DNA of 64,000 nucleotides from Flavobacterium sp. KACC 22763 (GCF_028736155.1 NZ_CP117879.1:3968001-4032000); one strand, 5' to 3'. Numbered from the stretch's first letter, positions 17,642-27,369 are shown. Translations and numbers: made by a program. Notes: generated from the letters alone by a model not told the origin.

Positions 17642-18127
17642 ATGAAAAACGCAATTTTGATGATATTGCTTTTGATTTTAAATTCAATCAATGCTCAAAA
17701 AAAATCTGAATTTACAGGTTCATGGACTTTGATTTCGGTTGAAAACACCAATTCTGACGGGACAAAAAATCTTCCTTACGATACAAATCCAAAGGGCTTT
17801 TTATTCTTTGATGAAAAAGGAAACTATGCGATTCAGATTTATAAAGATAAAAGGGCAAAAATTGCATCTGGAGATAAAAACAAATGCACTCCCGAAGAAA
17901 ACGCTGCAATTGTACAAGGAAGCAATTCGCATTTTGGCGAATATCAAATTGACGAAACAAATAAGACAATAACTTTTAAAATAAAAACGGCATCTTTTCC
18001 AAACTGGGAAGGAACAATTCAAAAGAGGTCGTACACTTTTGCAAAGAACGAACTTAAATATGCTGTAACCAATACTACGCAAGGCGGAAAATCGGTAACA
18101 GCTGAAGTTGTCTGGAAAAAGTTATGA
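17642..18127 (+). CDS. Secreted lipocalin-like domain protein
   Basis: This 161-residue protein has a signal peptide (MKNAILMILLLILNSINAQ). The mature part has the lipocalin-like pattern: FTGSWTLISVENTNSDGTK, then GFLFFDEKGNYAIQIYKDKRAKIASGDKNKCTPEENAAIVQGSNSHFGEYQIDE interrupted by loops, and a final beta strand VWKKL. Such domains often accompany small reductases in Bacteroidota. It lies 11 bp after the SDR gene and probably shares its AraC-controlled transcript. Ligand unknown. Confidence 0.75.
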   Translation: MKNAILMILLLILNSINAQKKSEFTGSWTLISVENTNSDGTKNLPYDTNPKGFLFFDEKGNYAIQIYKDKRAKIASGDKNKCTPEENAAIVQGSNSHFGEYQIDETNKTITFKIKTASFPNWEGTIQKRSYTFAKNELKYAVTNTTQGGKSVTAEVVWKKL

Positions 18128-18203
18128 TGAAGTTTTCATAAAACGTTTTCGTAACTAATTGTTATATAATTGCAAACCGCTCCCCTTTTAAAAGTTATTT
18201 CAG

Positions 18204-18211
18204 TATTTTTG
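18204..18211 (+). promoter_or_regulatory. -7 element TATTTTTG upstream of pgi
   Basis: TATTTTTG fits TAnnTTTG and lies 33 bp before the pgi ATG. A -33 box at the usual distance is not clear. Confidence 0.45.
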
Positions 18212-18244
18212 TGTTTCAGAAAACAAACTCAATTATAGATAAAA

Positions 18245-19888
18245 ATGGCTTTAAACACAACAAACCCAACTGGGACTGAAGCGTGGAAAAATCTACAAAA
18301 CCACTATAACGCAATTCACGAAACCACAATACAAGAATTGTTTCAACAAGATAGTGCCCGTGCAGAAAAATTCAATTTACAATGGAATGATTTTTTAGTA
18401 GATTATTCAAAAAATAATATTAGTCAGGAAACGGTTTCTCTTTTGCTAGAATTAGCAAACTCAATTGGATTGAAAGATGCAATTGCACAATATTTTGGAG
18501 GAGAATTAATCAATCAGACAGAAAACCGTGCAGTTTTACATACAGCATTACGTGCTCCAGAATCGGCAGTTATTAAAGTAGACGGAGAAAATGTAATTCC
18601 AGAAGTATTCGCAGTAAAAAATAAAATCAAAAATTTTACTGAAGAAGTTATTTCTGGACAAAGAAAAGGATATACCGGAAAAGCTTTTACTGATGTTGTC
18701 AATATTGGTATTGGCGGTTCTGACCTTGGTCCTGTTATGGCTGTTGAAGCTTTGCAATTTTACAAAAATCACCTAAACACACATTTCGTTTCAAATGTTG
18801 ACGGTGACCACGTAAATGAAGTTATCAAAAAGCTAAATCCTGAAACGACACTTTTCGTGATTGTTTCTAAAACTTTTACTACTCAGGAAACGCTTTCGAA
18901 TTCAGAAACTATAAAAGAATGGTTTTTAAAATCGGCTTCTCAAGAAGACATTGCAAAACACTTCGTAGCGGTTTCTACAAACATTAAAAATGTAACAGAA
19001 TTCGGAATTAATCCAGACAACGTTTTCCCAATGTGGGACTGGGTTGGAGGAAGATTTTCTCTTTGGAGTGCAGTTGGTTTAAGCATTGCTTTGGCTGTTG
19101 GATTTGACAATTATAATGATTTATTAAGTGGTGCCTATGAAATGGATGAACATTTCAAATCGGCAGAATTTGATGAAAACATTCCAGTTATTTTAGCTTT
19201 GTTAAGTGTTTGGTACAATAATTTTTATGGCGCTGAGAGCGAAGCTTTGATTCCATACACACAATATTTACACAAACTTGCTCCTTATTTACAACAAGCT
19301 TTTATGGAAAGTAACGGAAAAAGTGTTGGACGTGATGGAAAACCTGTTAACTATCAAACTGGAACAATCATTTGGGGAGAACCAGGAACAAACTCACAAC
19401 ATGCTTTCTTCCAATTAATTCACCAAGGAACAAAAAGAATCCCAACAGATTTCGTAGGATTTGTAAAACCTCTTTATGGTAACGAAGATCATCACGATAA
19501 ATTAATGTCTAACTTCTTTGCTCAGACCGAAGCTTTAATGAATGGGAAAACAGAGGCGCAAGTTCAGGCAGAGTTTGACAAACAAGGACTTTCTGCTGAC
19601 AAAGCATCTTACTTAAGACCGTTTAAAGTTTTTACAGGAAACAAACCAACGAATACTATTTTGATTCAAAAACTTACACCAAAAAGCTTAGGATCATTAA
19701 TTGCATTATACGAACACAAAATTTTCGTTCAAGGTGTTATCTGGAACATTTTCAGTTTTGATCAATGGGGAGTTGAGTTAGGCAAACAATTGGCAAATTC
19801 TATCTTAAACGAAATCAATTCTAAGACTGTTAAGAGTCATGATAGTTCAACTTCATTTTTGTTAAATCATTTCTTAAAAAATAAATAG
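18245..19888 (+). CDS. pgi: Glucose-6-phosphate isomerase
   Basis: This 547-residue full-length protein interconverts glucose-6-P and fructose-6-P in the cytosol. It shows the SIS-fold motifs of the family: [32 protein letters not shown], and the C-terminal signature with [20 protein letters not shown]. It is monocistronic, with a -7-like element upstream and a strong terminator after it. Confidence 0.98.
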   Translation: MALNTTNPTGTEAWKNLQNHYNAIHETTIQELFQQDSARAEKFNLQWNDFLVDYSKNNISQETVSLLLELANSIGLKDAIAQYFGGELINQTENRAVLHTALRAPESAVIKVDGENVIPEVFAVKNKIKNFTEEVISGQRKGYTGKAFTDVVNIGIGGSDLGPVMAVEALQFYKNHLNTHFVSNVDGDHVNEVIKKLNPETTLFVIVSKTFTTQETLSNSETIKEWFLKSASQEDIAKHFVAVSTNIKNVTEFGINPDNVFPMWDWVGGRFSLWSAVGLSIALAVGFDNYNDLLSGAYEMDEHFKSAEFDENIPVILALLSVWYNNFYGAESEALIPYTQYLHKLAPYLQQAFMESNGKSVGRDGKPVNYQTGTIIWGEPGTNSQHAFFQLIHQGTKRIPTDFVGFVKPLYGNEDHHDKLMSNFFAQTEALMNGKTEAQVQAEFDKQGLSADKASYLRPFKVFTGNKPTNTILIQKLTPKSLGSLIALYEHKIFVQGVIWNIFSFDQWGVELGKQLANSILNEINSKTVKSHDSSTSFLLNHFLKNK

Positions 19889-19919
19889 AAACATTTATTT
19901 AAATATTCTATAACTTTTG

Positions 19920-19957
19920 AAACGTCCTAATTTCTAGTAAAATTAGGACGTTTTTTA
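19920..19957 (+). terminator. Intrinsic terminator after pgi
   Basis: AACGTCCTAATTT pairs with AAATTAGGACGTT around a short loop, followed by TTTTT. Confidence 0.92.
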
Positions 19958-20209
19958 CATAAAATACCGACAAAAAGCAGAATTATTCGCCAATTTGCCT
20001 GTTTACACTTACAACGTTATTCAAATAATTACATTTTTAACAAAAAAGCTTCGTATAAATTCAAGAAAACAATATTTTTTTTAACGAAAAAAGAAATATT
20101 CATTTTAATGCGCAACACAAAAGACAAAACTGTTTTTTCTTAACATTTCGATAACATTATCTGAGTTATTTGTTATAATTTTGCCAAAAACAATAAACTC
20201 AATAACAAA
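19958..20209 (+). other. AT-rich region upstream of TonB-dependent receptor gene
   Basis: No gene seen. TAATTTTG at 20176-20183 fits the -7 consensus and lies 26 bp before the receptor start; no clear -33 box. Confidence 0.5.
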
Positions 20210-22984
20210 ATGAAGAAAATGAAAAATTGGTTACTGACTGGACTATTTTTTATGATAGTTTCGACCGTATTTTCTCAAGGAAAGGTTACTGGTAAAATTA
20301 CCGACGGAACAGGCGGATTACCAGGAGCAAATGTAGTGATCAAAGGGTCTACTACAGGAACTTCAACAGACTTTGATGGTAATTTTTCCCTTACCTCAAC
20401 ATCAAGCACAGGAGAGATTGTAATCTCTTTTTTAGGTTATGACAACCAAACTGTAAAATTTACAGTAACAAATGGCTCTACTGCAAACTTAGGAACTATC
20501 ACTTTGGTAGCTTCAAATTCTAACGAATTAAGTGAAGTTGTAGTTACAAGCAGCATTATTGACGTTGCAAAGGACAGAAAAACTCCTGTTGCAGTTTCTA
20601 CAATTAAAGCCGCTGAAATTCAAGCAAAATTAGGATCTCAGGAGTTTCCTGAAATCTTAAAAAGCACTCCATCTGTATATGCTTCAAAAGCAGGTGGTGG
20701 ATATGGAGATTCAAGAATTGCGATTCGTGGATTTGACCAAAAAAACATTGCCGTTATGATCAACGGTGTGCCAATCAATGATATGGAAAACAGCTCTGTT
20801 TACTGGAGTAACTGGGCAGGTATTTCTGATGTAACTTCTGCAATGCAAGTTCAAAGAGGTCTTGGAGCTTCTAAATTGGCTATTTCTTCTGTTGGAGGAA
20901 CAATCAATATCGTTACAAAAACATCTGATATGAAAGAAGGTGGATCTGTTTCTTCAAGCTTTGGTAACAATAATTACTTAAAAGCACAAGCTTCTTACAA
21001 TACAGGAATTATGAAAAACGGACTTTCTGCTTCTGTTTTATTTAGTAGAACAGCTGGAGACGGATACGTTAACGGTACTCAATTTGAAGGATACAACTAT
21101 TTCATCGCTTTAGGTTACAAAGCTAGCGACAAACATAACTTCCAATTTACATTTACAGGAGCACCTCAATGGCACGACCAAAGATCTCAATCTCCTCTTT
21201 TAAGCGATTTCTTAAAATACGGAAGTAATGGTGACCCAAACATTAAATACAACTCTGATTGGGGTATGAGAAATGGTGAGGAATATAATTTAAAAACAAA
21301 TTATTACCACAAACCTGTAATGTCTCTTAACTGGGATTACGATATCAACTCTACTACAAAATTATCTACAGTAGGTTATGCTTCATGGGGACGTGGAGGA
21401 GGAACTACTTCAACAGGTGGTATTAAAGGTAGCACACCATACAATGGTAATACTTTAAGAAATGCTGCTGACGGAACAATCAATTTTGACTTAATTGAAA
21501 ACTGGAACTCTGGACAACCAACAACATTAGGAACAAGAACTCCTGTTAATGGTAGATATGAGAACGTTGCATCAACTGGTAACGCAACAAACTTAACAAA
21601 TGGTTTATCTCAAATTGCTTCTGTTAACTCACACAACTGGTATGGTGCAGTAATCAATTTAGATAAAAAATTCTCTGAAAACCTTACATTTGATTTTGGA
21701 GTTGAGGGAAGAATGTACCAAGGTATCCACTTCCAAAACTTAATTGATTTACTTGGAGCTGATGTTTACAAAAACGTTGCTGACGTAAATAACAATCCTG
21801 GTTATTTTAGCACTACTTATGCTCCAAGACCAAATGGAAATCCATTTGTTAGCACAGACTATCAAGATAGAATTAACTACTGGAATGACAGTAAAGTTAA
21901 TTACTACGGAGCATTTACCCAATTAGAATATACTACTGGTAACTTTACTGCTTTCCTTCAAGGAGCTATTTCTCAACAAGCTTACCAAAGAATTGACCAT
22001 TTCAAGTATACTTATGATAGCCCTCTTGCTAAAACAGGTTTCAAAACTATTACTGGTGGAGATATTAAAGCTGGAGCTAACTACAACATTAATGAGCACC
22101 ACAATGTATTTGTAAATGGAGGTATATACTCAAAACAACCGTTTTTCAATGCAGTATACCCTAACAATGCTTCAATTGTTAACCCTAACCTTACAAACGA
22201 AAAAATCAAAGCAGTTGAAGTTGGTTACGGTTTCCGTTCTGGAATCTTCAATGCAAACTTAAATGCTTATTACACAACTTGGGATGACAGATTTACAACT
22301 GCAATAGATCAAGCACCAACTAACCCAAGCGGATACTACACTTTCCAAGGTGTTAATGAAATACATAAAGGTGTAGAGTTAGATGTTACAGCGAAACCAA
22401 TTGACAAGTTAAAATTAAACGGGATGATCTCTATTGGTGACTGGAAATACAGCGGAAATGCTACAAGTAGCCGTTTTGATGTTGCTAACAACCCAATTAG
22501 TGGAGACCAACCTTTATACCTAGACGGAGTTAAAGTTGGAAACAATGCTCAAACTACAATGGCAATTGGAGCTGCTTACGAAATCTTAAACGGTCTTAAT
22601 GTTGATGCAAACCTTAACTATTCTGAGAAGTTATTTGGAAACATCGATGTATCTAAATTTTCAGCTGCAAACAACAAAGGAGCAATGGAATTGCCAGGTT
22701 TCGCAACTACAGATGCTGGTGTATCATACAAATGGAACATCTCTCCTAAGATCGGTGCATTAAACTTTAGATTAAATGTAAACAACGTTTTTGATAAAAT
22801 TTTCATCAACGAATCATTTACAAACATCTTTACAAGTGATTACAAAACTGCTCCTACTACAGCAAACCCTGCTGGTGTAACTTATGCACAAGCTGGAGAA
22901 GTTTACAACGGAGTTGCTACTGCAAACAGAGTTTACTTTGGTTACGGAAGAACTTGGAACTTTAGTTTACGTTACGATTTCTAA
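20210..22984 (+). CDS. TonB-dependent outer membrane receptor with carboxypeptidase-like N-domain
   Basis: This 924-residue protein has a signal peptide (MKKMKNWLLTGLFFMIVSTVFSQ). A CarboxypepD_reg-like domain (about 24-110) with GGLPGANVVIKGSTTGTSTDFDGNFSL follows, then a plug domain (VAVSTIKAAEIQ, IAIRGFDQKNIAVMINGVPINDMENS) and a 22-strand-type barrel ending in an aromatic (NFSLRYDF). It has no SusD partner and no enzyme neighbours, and it is followed by its own terminator. That points to uptake of something other than a glycan, for example metal chelates or peptides; the substrate cannot be told. Confidence 0.93.
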   Translation: MKKMKNWLLTGLFFMIVSTVFSQGKVTGKITDGTGGLPGANVVIKGSTTGTSTDFDGNFSLTSTSSTGEIVISFLGYDNQTVKFTVTNGSTANLGTITLVASNSNELSEVVVTSSIIDVAKDRKTPVAVSTIKAAEIQAKLGSQEFPEILKSTPSVYASKAGGGYGDSRIAIRGFDQKNIAVMINGVPINDMENSSVYWSNWAGISDVTSAMQVQRGLGASKLAISSVGGTINIVTKTSDMKEGGSVSSSFGNNNYLKAQASYNTGIMKNGLSASVLFSRTAGDGYVNGTQFEGYNYFIALGYKASDKHNFQFTFTGAPQWHDQRSQSPLLSDFLKYGSNGDPNIKYNSDWGMRNGEEYNLKTNYYHKPVMSLNWDYDINSTTKLSTVGYASWGRGGGTTSTGGIKGSTPYNGNTLRNAADGTINFDLIENWNSGQPTTLGTRTPVNGRYENVASTGNATNLTNGLSQIASVNSHNWYGAVINLDKKFSENLTFDFGVEGRMYQGIHFQNLIDLLGADVYKNVADVNNNPGYFSTTYAPRPNGNPFVSTDYQDRINYWNDSKVNYYGAFTQLEYTTGNFTAFLQGAISQQAYQRIDHFKYTYDSPLAKTGFKTITGGDIKAGANYNINEHHNVFVNGGIYSKQPFFNAVYPNNASIVNPNLTNEKIKAVEVGYGFRSGIFNANLNAYYTTWDDRFTTAIDQAPTNPSGYYTFQGVNEIHKGVELDVTAKPIDKLKLNGMISIGDWKYSGNATSSRFDVANNPISGDQPLYLDGVKVGNNAQTTMAIGAAYEILNGLNVDANLNYSEKLFGNIDVSKFSAANNKGAMELPGFATTDAGVSYKWNISPKIGALNFRLNVNNVFDKIFINESFTNIFTSDYKTAPTTANPAGVTYAQAGEVYNGVATANRVYFGYGRTWNFSLRYDF

Positions 22985-23007
22985 AATTTAGAATCTAAAT
23001 AAATAAT

Positions 23008-23047
23008 AAAAACGGCATTGACTTTTAAGTTTAATGCCGTTTTTTTA
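23008..23047 (+). terminator. Intrinsic terminator after TonB-dependent receptor
   Basis: AACGGCATT pairs with AATGCCGTT around a 16-nt loop, followed by a T7 run. Confidence 0.9.
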
Positions 23048-23060
23048 TAGCCTTTTTTGT

Positions 23061-23068
23061 TATATTTG
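23061..23068 (+). promoter_or_regulatory. -7 element TATATTTG
   Basis: It fits TAnnTTTG and lies 23 bp before the membrane-protein start. Confidence 0.5.
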
Positions 23069-23091
23069 TTTTTGAACAAAAAACACCCCTT

Positions 23092-23514
23092 ATGTATAAT
23101 TTTCTACAAAAATTTCACTCTGGCTGGGCATACTTAGCATTGCTTCTTCTACTAGTAGCTGTTGTTAATGCCATTATTGGAGTAACTTCAAAAAAAGAAT
23201 TTACAGCCAAAGATCGTAAAATCGCTTTATTTGCTTTAATTGGAACACACACTCAATTATTGATTGGTTTAATCTTATATTTTGTTTCTCCGCTTGGAAA
23301 AGATGCTTTTGGACAAATGTCTAATGCAGCATTAAGATTAACATCATTAGAGCACCCTCTAATTAACATTATTGCTATCATCCTAATTACTATTGGATGG
23401 TCTAAACATAAAAAATTAGCTAATAGCGAAGCTAAATTTAAAACCTTTGCTATTTTTTACACATTAGGATTATTGCTTATTTTAAGTAGAATTCCATGGA
23501 ACCTTTGGTTCTAA
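23092..23514 (+). CDS. Four-helix membrane protein of unknown function
   Basis: This 140-residue protein has four predicted transmembrane helices (about 12-31, 44-65, 90-105 and 117-133). Histidines H9, H53 and H88 lie near the membrane boundary or in helices, a pattern compatible with a small heme-binding (cytochrome b-like) protein, but no diagnostic motif was recognised. It stands alone between two terminators, with its own -7 element. Confidence 0.7.
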   Translation: MYNFLQKFHSGWAYLALLLLLVAVVNAIIGVTSKKEFTAKDRKIALFALIGTHTQLLIGLILYFVSPLGKDAFGQMSNAALRLTSLEHPLINIIAIILITIGWSKHKKLANSEAKFKTFAIFYTLGLLLILSRIPWNLWF

Positions 23515-23525
23515 AAAATACCAAT

Positions 23526-23553
23526 TAAAAGCCCTATATCGGGGCTTTTTTTA
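23526..23553 (+). terminator. Intrinsic terminator after four-helix membrane protein
   Basis: AAAAGCCC(T) pairs with (C)GGGGCTTTT around TATAT and is followed by Ts. Confidence 0.88.
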
Positions 23554-23605
23554 TCTCGGCATATTATTTGTACAAACTCCCCCCAAGTCTGAAAAAGAAT
23601 AACCC

Positions 23606-24094
23606 ATGAGAAATAAAAAAAACATTTTATTCGCCACAATCGCTTTAACCTTAATTAGCGGCTTTACCTACATGATAAGCCAGACCAAACCTACAACAGA
23701 ACCTAAAATCATTCAAGATACTGTTAAAAATGTAAAACCAACTATTATCCCATTGCCGGATTCAGTTTTTACAGACAAAGGTTTAAAACTTAGACCATAC
23801 AAGAAAAACGCTCATGCCTCCTACTATGCAGATCGTTTTAATGGAAAAAGAACCGCTAACGGAAGCCGATTCAACAACAACAGCTACACAGCAGCTCACA
23901 AAAAGCTTCCTTTTGGAACAAGAGTAAAAGTAACCAATGAAGCTAATGGCAAATTTGTCATCGTAAAAATTACAGATCGCGGTCCATTTGTAAAAACCCG
24001 CGAAATCGATTTGTCTAAAAGAGCTTTTATGGACATTACAAAAAGTAAAGGTGCCGGAGCAATGAAGGTTACCATCGAAACCATAATCGAATAA
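23606..24094 (+). CDS. RlpA-like double-psi beta-barrel protein
   Basis: This 162-residue protein has an N-terminal hydrophobic segment (about 6-24) acting as signal or anchor. The C-terminal RlpA domain (about 68-160) is well conserved: HASYYADRFNGKRTANGSRFNNN, AAHKKLPFGTRVKVTN, VKITDRGPF and REIDLSKRAF. RlpA proteins act on peptidoglycan, cleaving denuded glycan strands in some species; whether this short form is active is unknown. It has its own terminator and no operon partner. Confidence 0.9.
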   Translation: MRNKKNILFATIALTLISGFTYMISQTKPTTEPKIIQDTVKNVKPTIIPLPDSVFTDKGLKLRPYKKNAHASYYADRFNGKRTANGSRFNNNSYTAAHKKLPFGTRVKVTNEANGKFVIVKITDRGPFVKTREIDLSKRAFMDITKSKGAGAMKVTIETIIE

Positions 24095-24125
24095 AAAAAA
24101 TCCCGCTTTAAGCGGGATTTTTTTA
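24095..24125. terminator. Bidirectional terminator between rlpA-like and DinB-like genes
   Basis: AAAAATCCCGCTT pairs with AAGCGGGATTTTT. Two convergent genes end on either side, and both flanks have A or T runs. Confidence 0.92.
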
Positions 24126-24126
24126 T

Positions 24127-24582
24127 TTAAACCAATTTTCGTAATGCCATTGCAACTCCTGTATGAAGTCCTTCATGATAATTATTAAAATCTAAGGCTC
24201 CCTGAACATGACGAAGCGTAAAACCTACGCTTGTAGTATACTCATTGTAGTCAACAAATAAACCACTTTCAAAATCATTTTTTGTTTTTTCTAGAGTTGT
24301 TGAAAGTAATGTTCTTATCTCATCAACCTCAGCTTGAGAAACATCTCCTTCTGGTTTGGTTCCTTTTCTGTATTTGTTAATGAACTCTTCAGAAACCATT
24401 GTTGGAAGACCTGATAGCTTGTAAACCAAAAGCTGTTGTGAAGAAATACAATGGCCTATATTCCAAATAATATTGTTACTGAAACCATCCGGAACTTTGT
24501 TTAATTGTTCTAAAGAATGACCATCTAAAATTTTCAAGAGAATTTCTCTTATTGTTTTTTGTACATCAAAAACTGAACTCAT
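24127..24582 (-). CDS. DinB/YfiT superfamily protein
   Basis: This 151-residue four-helix-bundle protein has the DinB histidine triad in place: H44 (NIGHCISSQQ), H136 and H140 (NNYHEGLHTG), which normally bind a divalent metal. Members include bacillithiol- or mycothiol-dependent transferases and stress-induced proteins. The substrate is unknown and nothing in the context points to a thiol pathway. It is convergent with rlpA and divergent from the arsC-like gene. Confidence 0.85.
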   Translation of the reverse strand: MSSVFDVQKTIREILLKILDGHSLEQLNKVPDGFSNNIIWNIGHCISSQQLLVYKLSGLPTMVSEEFINKYRKGTKPEGDVSQAEVDEIRTLLSTTLEKTKNDFESGLFVDYNEYTTSVGFTLRHVQGALDFNNYHEGLHTGVAMALRKLV

Positions 24583-24661
24583 AATTTTATTTTTTTTCTA
24601 AAATTAGTCATTTTTAAGTTTCAAATGAATTTTCTTTGCATTCTAACAAATTCATAAAATA

Positions 24662-25009
24662 ATGAACAAAATATACTATTTATCGTCTTGCGACACTTGT
24701 AGAAAAATCATCAAAAGTTTACCTGAAAACAATTTAGTCTTTCAAGACATCAGACAAGATCCAATTACAGAAGAACAATTGGAAGAAATGCACAAACTTG
24801 CTGGAAGCTACGAGGCTTTATTCAGCAGAAAAGCACAGTTATACAAATCAATGGGACTTAAAGATCAAACTCTAACAGAAGCCGATTATAAAAAATACAT
24901 TTTAGAACATTACACGTTCTTAAGCCGTCCAGTTTTTATCATTGATGGTAAAATTTACATCGGCAACAGCCAAAAAAATGTAGCCGAAGTGATAAATGCT
25001 TTAAGCTAA
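24662..25009 (+). CDS. ArsC-family (Spx/YffB-like) protein
   Basis: This 115-residue thioredoxin-fold protein has an N-terminal CxxC (C10-DT-C13, in YYLSSCDTCRKI) and the ArsC-family C-terminal cis-Pro segment (LSRPVFIIDGKIYIGNS). Arsenate reductases of this family use a single Cys and an Arg triad. The CxxC and lack of an ars operon make a general redox or YffB-like function more likely than arsenate resistance. Confidence 0.85.
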   Translation: MNKIYYLSSCDTCRKIIKSLPENNLVFQDIRQDPITEEQLEEMHKLAGSYEALFSRKAQLYKSMGLKDQTLTEADYKKYILEHYTFLSRPVFIIDGKIYIGNSQKNVAEVINALS

Positions 25010-25086
25010 AAAGCTATTTTCTTTTCTGTTAAACTGAAAACTGCGACTGAATACTAATTTCCAAGTAAATAGAGCAAACTTTTATT

Positions 25087-25094
25087 TATCTTTG
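25087..25094 (+). promoter_or_regulatory. -7 element TATCTTTG upstream of yicC
   Basis: It fits TAnnTTTG and lies 19 bp before the ATG. Confidence 0.55.
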
Positions 25095-25113
25095 CGCCTT
25101 TATACTCAATTAT

Positions 25114-25974
25114 ATGATACAATCTATGACAGGGTTTGGCAAAGCTTCTTTGCAATTGCCTACAAAAAAAATTACCGTTGAAGTAAAATCCCTAAACAGT
25201 AAAGGTTTAGATTTGAATGTAAGAATGCCATCGGTTTACCGCGAGATGGAACTTGGATTACGTACTCTTATTTCGACTAAGCTGGAAAGAGGAAAAATTG
25301 ATTTTGCAATCTATGTAGAAAGTACTGCAGAACAAACTTCAACTAAAGTAAACGTACCTGTTGTAAAAAATTATATCGCACAGTTAAAAGAGGTAAATCC
25401 AGATGCCGATGAAACTGAATTAATGAAAATGGCTGTTCGTATGCCTGACACATTAAAAACAGAACGCGAAGAAATTGACGAGAATGACTGGGAGCAGATT
25501 CAAGTTATCATTGATGAAGCGCTTCAAAATATTTTAAATTTCCGTAAAGACGAAGGAGAATCTCTTGAAAAAGAATTCAACTTAAGAATTGGAAACATTC
25601 GTCAATTCATGAACGATACATTGGCTCTTGATCCAGAACGCGTACAAGCCATTAAAGATCGTCTCCAGACTGCAATTTCAGAATTACAGGTTAATGTTGA
25701 TGAAAACCGCTTTGAACAAGAATTAATCTATTATTTAGAGAAATTAGATATTACCGAAGAAAAAGTTCGTTTAGGCAATCACTTAGATTACTTTATAGAA
25801 ACCCTAAATGGAACCGAAGCTAACGGAAGAAAACTTGGCTTTATCACTCAAGAAATGGGGCGTGAAATCAATACAATGGGATCTAAATCAAATCACGCAC
25901 AAATGCAGAAATTGGTCGTAATGATGAAGGATGAATTGGAGAAGATTAAAGAACAAGTTTTAAACGTTTTATAA
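25114..25974 (+). CDS. YicC family endoribonuclease-like protein
   Basis: This 286-residue protein matches the YicC family from end to end: N-terminal MIQSMTGFGKA, central coiled-coil-rich region (about 140-215) and C-terminal GRKLGFITQEMGREINTMGSKSNHA interrupted by normal turns. E. coli YicC is an endoribonuclease implicated in small-RNA turnover. It is the first gene of a yicC-gmk-nadD run common in Bacteroidota, separated from gmk by a low-complexity repeat. Confidence 0.94.
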   Translation: MIQSMTGFGKASLQLPTKKITVEVKSLNSKGLDLNVRMPSVYREMELGLRTLISTKLERGKIDFAIYVESTAEQTSTKVNVPVVKNYIAQLKEVNPDADETELMKMAVRMPDTLKTEREEIDENDWEQIQVIIDEALQNILNFRKDEGESLEKEFNLRIGNIRQFMNDTLALDPERVQAIKDRLQTAISELQVNVDENRFEQELIYYLEKLDITEEKVRLGNHLDYFIETLNGTEANGRKLGFITQEMGREINTMGSKSNHAQMQKLVVMMKDELEKIKEQVLNVL

Positions 25975-25977
25975 AAA

Positions 25978-26102
25978 CGCCATAAGCTTTAAGCTATAGG
26001 CAATAAGCTAAAAACGAAATCAAATTAAAGCCTAAGGCATGCCGCCTAAAGCTTAGAGCATAAAAAAAGCTTAGAGCATACTGCTTAAAGCCTAAAGCAC
26101 AC
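25978..26102. repeat. Low-complexity AAGCTTAAAGC / GCCTAAAGC repeat between yicC and gmk
   Basis: About 125 bp is built from degenerate copies of TAAAGC(C/T)TA(A/G)AGC, including AAGCTTAGAGCATA twice (26056-26081) and AAGCTTTAAGCTATAGGC at the left. The units are self-complementary around AAGCTT, so the region can fold into several alternative hairpins. Confidence 0.65.
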
Positions 26103-26106
26103 AATA

Positions 26107-26679
26107 ATGAACAAAGGAAAATTAATTGTTTTTTCAGCACCCTCAGGCTCGGGAAAAACAACTATCGTAAAACATTTATTAGGTCAAGAAGATTTAAATC
26201 TTGAATTTTCGATTTCGGCAGCATCACGTGCACCACGTGGAGAAGAAGTACACGGAAAGGATTATTATTTCATTTCGTTGGAAGAATTCAAAAAACACAT
26301 TAAGGCAGAGGATTTCTTGGAATGGGAAGAAGTGTATCGAGATAACTTCTACGGTACTTTAAAATCTGAAATTGAAAGAATCTGGGCTATGGGCAAAAAT
26401 GTAATTTTTGATATTGATGTCGCTGGAGGATTACGTATTAAACATAAATTTCCAGAACAAACTTTAGCCGTTTTCGTAAAACCACCAAGTGTTGACGAAC
26501 TAAAGCGCAGATTGAAGCAGCGTTCTACAGAAAGCGATGACAAAATCAATATGCGTATCGCAAAAGCATCTGTTGAATTGGCAACTGCTCCCCAATTTGA
26601 TGTAATTATCAAAAATTATGATTTACCTGTAGCTTTGGAAGAAGCTCATCAATTGGTTAAGGACTTCATAAGTAAATAA
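26107..26679 (+). CDS. gmk: Guanylate kinase
   Basis: This 190-residue enzyme phosphorylates GMP to GDP. The P-loop SAPSGSGKTT (10-19) is followed by the GMP-binding segment with SRAPRGEEVHGKDYYF, EWEEVYRDNFYGT and the Walker B-like VIFDIDVAGG. Length is standard. It is second in the yicC-gmk-nadD run. Confidence 0.98.
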   Translation: MNKGKLIVFSAPSGSGKTTIVKHLLGQEDLNLEFSISAASRAPRGEEVHGKDYYFISLEEFKKHIKAEDFLEWEEVYRDNFYGTLKSEIERIWAMGKNVIFDIDVAGGLRIKHKFPEQTLAVFVKPPSVDELKRRLKQRSTESDDKINMRIAKASVELATAPQFDVIIKNYDLPVALEEAHQLVKDFISK

Positions 26680-26690
26680 TTTTATTCCGC

Positions 26691-26760
26691 AGAGATACAC
26701 AAAGAAAAACGCAAAGATTCGCCAAGTTGAAATAAAACTTTGCGAATCTTTGTGCTATCT
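26691..26760. repeat. Inverted repeat between gmk and nadD
   Basis: CAAAGATTCGC (26712-26722) pairs with GCGAATCTTTG (26742-26752); an outer arm AGATACACAAAG pairs imperfectly with CTTTGTGCTATCT. It looks like a dispersed palindromic repeat unit. Confidence 0.6.
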
Positions 26761-26787
26761 TAGCAACTCCCTATGAAACTCTAGAAA

Positions 26788-27369
26788 ATGAAAATAGGTT
26801 TATATTTCGGAACTTACAATCCCATTCATGTTGGTCATTTGATCATTGCCAATCATATGGCAGAGTTTGCAGATTTAGATCAGATTTGGATGGTTGTGAC
26901 ACCACATAATCCGTTAAAAAAGAAATCGACATTATTAGACGATCAGCAGCGTTTGCAAATGGTTTATCTGGCAACAGAAGATTACACGAAGATAAAACCA
27001 TCAGATATCGAGTTTAAGCTACCTCAGCCTAGTTACACCATAATTACACTTGCTCATCTTAAAGAAAAATACCCAACCCATGAATTCTCTTTAATTATGG
27101 GAGAAGATAATTTGAAAACGCTTCATAAATGGAGAAACTACGAAGTGATTCTAGAAAATCATGATATTTATGTGTATCCAAGAATATCTGATGAACCCGA
27201 AAATGTCGAATTAAAATCGCATCCAAAAATTCATGTAATTGATGCGCCTATTGTTGAGATTTCTTCGACTTTTATTCGAAACAGCATTAAAGAAGGTAAA
27301 AACATTCAGCCTTTATTGCCGCCAAAGGTTTGGGAATATATTGATCATAATAATTTTTATAAGAAGTAA
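26788..27369 (+). CDS. nadD: Nicotinate-nucleotide adenylyltransferase
   Basis: This 193-residue enzyme makes deamido-NAD from nicotinate mononucleotide and ATP. It has the nucleotidyltransferase motif GTYNPIHVGH (H14-x-x-H17), SLIMGEDNL and the C-terminal ISSTFIRNSI signature. It sits convergent to the NAD salvage operon whose last gene (nicotinamide phosphoribosyltransferase) ends 110 bp away, but it belongs to the housekeeping yicC-gmk run. Confidence 0.96.
   Translation: MKIGLYFGTYNPIHVGHLIIANHMAEFADLDQIWMVVTPHNPLKKKSTLLDDQQRLQMVYLATEDYTKIKPSDIEFKLPQPSYTIITLAHLKEKYPTHEFSLIMGEDNLKTLHKWRNYEVILENHDIYVYPRISDEPENVELKSHPKIHVIDAPIVEISSTFIRNSIKEGKNIQPLLPPKVWEYIDHNNFYKK

Noticed and set aside
20210..22984. 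Second polysaccharide utilization locus around the TonB-dependent receptor
   Set aside because: There is no SusD partner, no glycoside hydrolase nearby, and a terminator directly follows.
24662..25009. Arsenate reductase for arsenic resistance
   Set aside because: The protein has CxxC rather than the typical ArsC active site layout and no arsR, arsB or acr3 gene is near.
25978..26102. CRISPR array between yicC and gmk
   Set aside because: Units are short, degenerate and contiguous, with no constant-length spacers and no cas genes.
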